A stretch of DNA of 64,000 bases from Bryobacter sp964387685 (GTDB lineage Bacteria; Acidobacteriota; Terriglobia; Bryobacterales; Bryobacteraceae), in contig CAYLXK010000010.1 in the NCBI GenBank assembly GCA_964387685.1, positions 115,828 through 179,827 of the forward strand. Reading direction: 5' to 3'. Each line of letters starts with the position of its first letter. Positions within the stretch are counted from its first letter, which is position 1. The notes beneath the pieces were generated by a model. That model ran no database searches. It was not told the DNA's origin and saw only the letters and a list, made by a program, of their open reading frames with translations. A program made the position numbers and the translations under genes. Below, one piece after another: positions 63,847-64,000 of this stretch.

Positions 63847-64000
63847 ATGTCCAATTCGCACACTGTCGTAGCATCCGCTCCCTGCCTCAGCGCCCACGCG
63901 CTGCACGGGCAAATGGCCAAGGGCCACAAAACCCCCGCCGGCCTCGCCGCCAGCGCCCTCAACGCGCGCAAGCACGGCCTCAGCAGCAAAACCTTCGTCG
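63847..64000 (+). CDS. KHGL-type protein, N-terminal part
   Basis: The first 51 residues are visible; the gene runs off the right edge. A ribosome binding site GAGGAA lies before the ATG. The sequence contains GQMAKGHKTPAGLAASALNA then RKHGLSSKTF, a pattern widespread in acidobacterial proteins of unknown function (T-P-x-G-x..S-x-N-A-x-K-H-G-L). I recall this type near phage-terminase-like genes, but that association is memory, not seen here. C-rich composition matches the split terminase genes on the other side of the island. Confidence 0.65.
   Translation, partial: MSNSHTVVASAPCLSAHALHGQMAKGHKTPAGLAASALNARKHGLSSKTFV

Overview
The window looks like a piece of chromosome from an acidobacterium of the Solibacteres/Bryobacterales type. 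This is an inference from gene content: an alternative complex III plus caa3 oxidase cluster, a cytochrome-PSD1 (DUF1549/DUF1553) and DUF1501 pair, a 'VWFA-related' acidobacterial protein, PadR-linked membrane proteins, a KHGL-type protein at the right edge, and many secreted proteins of unknown function. The DNA is GC-rich, genes are densely packed, GTG and TTG starts are common, and neighbouring genes often overlap by 1-4 bases. I see no rRNA, tRNA, CRISPR array or intact insertion sequence.

Layout. 1-5.2 kb: the 5' end of a leftward cytochrome-peroxidase-like gene, then a GalU-like gene overlapping a 1083-residue fucokinase-like/UDPGP-like fusion, then a small unknown protein. 5.2-10.1 kb: HtrA protease, EamA transporter, L,D-transpeptidase, VapBC toxin-antitoxin, SDR oxidoreductase. 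10.1-24 kb: a large respiratory operon, actABCDEF, an unknown membrane protein, sco and coxBACD. It moves electrons from quinol through alternative complex III to an A2-type caa3 oxidase. 24-28 kb: the PSD1/DUF1501 pair. 28-34.5 kb: secreted or unknown proteins, one probably frameshifted. 34.6-39.4 kb: three membrane fusion proteins and one FtsX-type permease in one operon with no ATPase gene.

39.4-45.6 kb: Uma2 nuclease-fold protein, VWA-like protein, DUF4386 membrane protein, AraC regulator, alpha/beta hydrolase, and a PadR/membrane-protein pair with a perfect palindromic operator at an apparently leaderless start. 45.6-50.4 kb: MGDG-synthase-like glycosyltransferase, PHP phosphoesterase, PAP2 phosphatase, proline dehydrogenase, a small zinc-ribbon-like membrane protein and a fasciclin protein with a clear terminator. 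50.4-54.9 kb: ThiO-like oxidase, HipA-like kinase-fold protein, a 73-residue protein, serine hydrolase, histone-H1-like Lys/Ala protein and a secreted RidA protein.

54.9-64 kb: a terminase large subunit split into two overlapping genes, then a compositionally different island holding a four-gene defence operon (hsdR-hsdM-hsdS-SIR2), then the start of a KHGL-type protein. The strongest candidates for new biology are the type I restriction operon with its SIR2-like partner, the kinase/pyrophosphorylase fusion with reversed domain order, the three-adaptor permease operon, the split terminase, and the unknown gene inside the act-cox operon.
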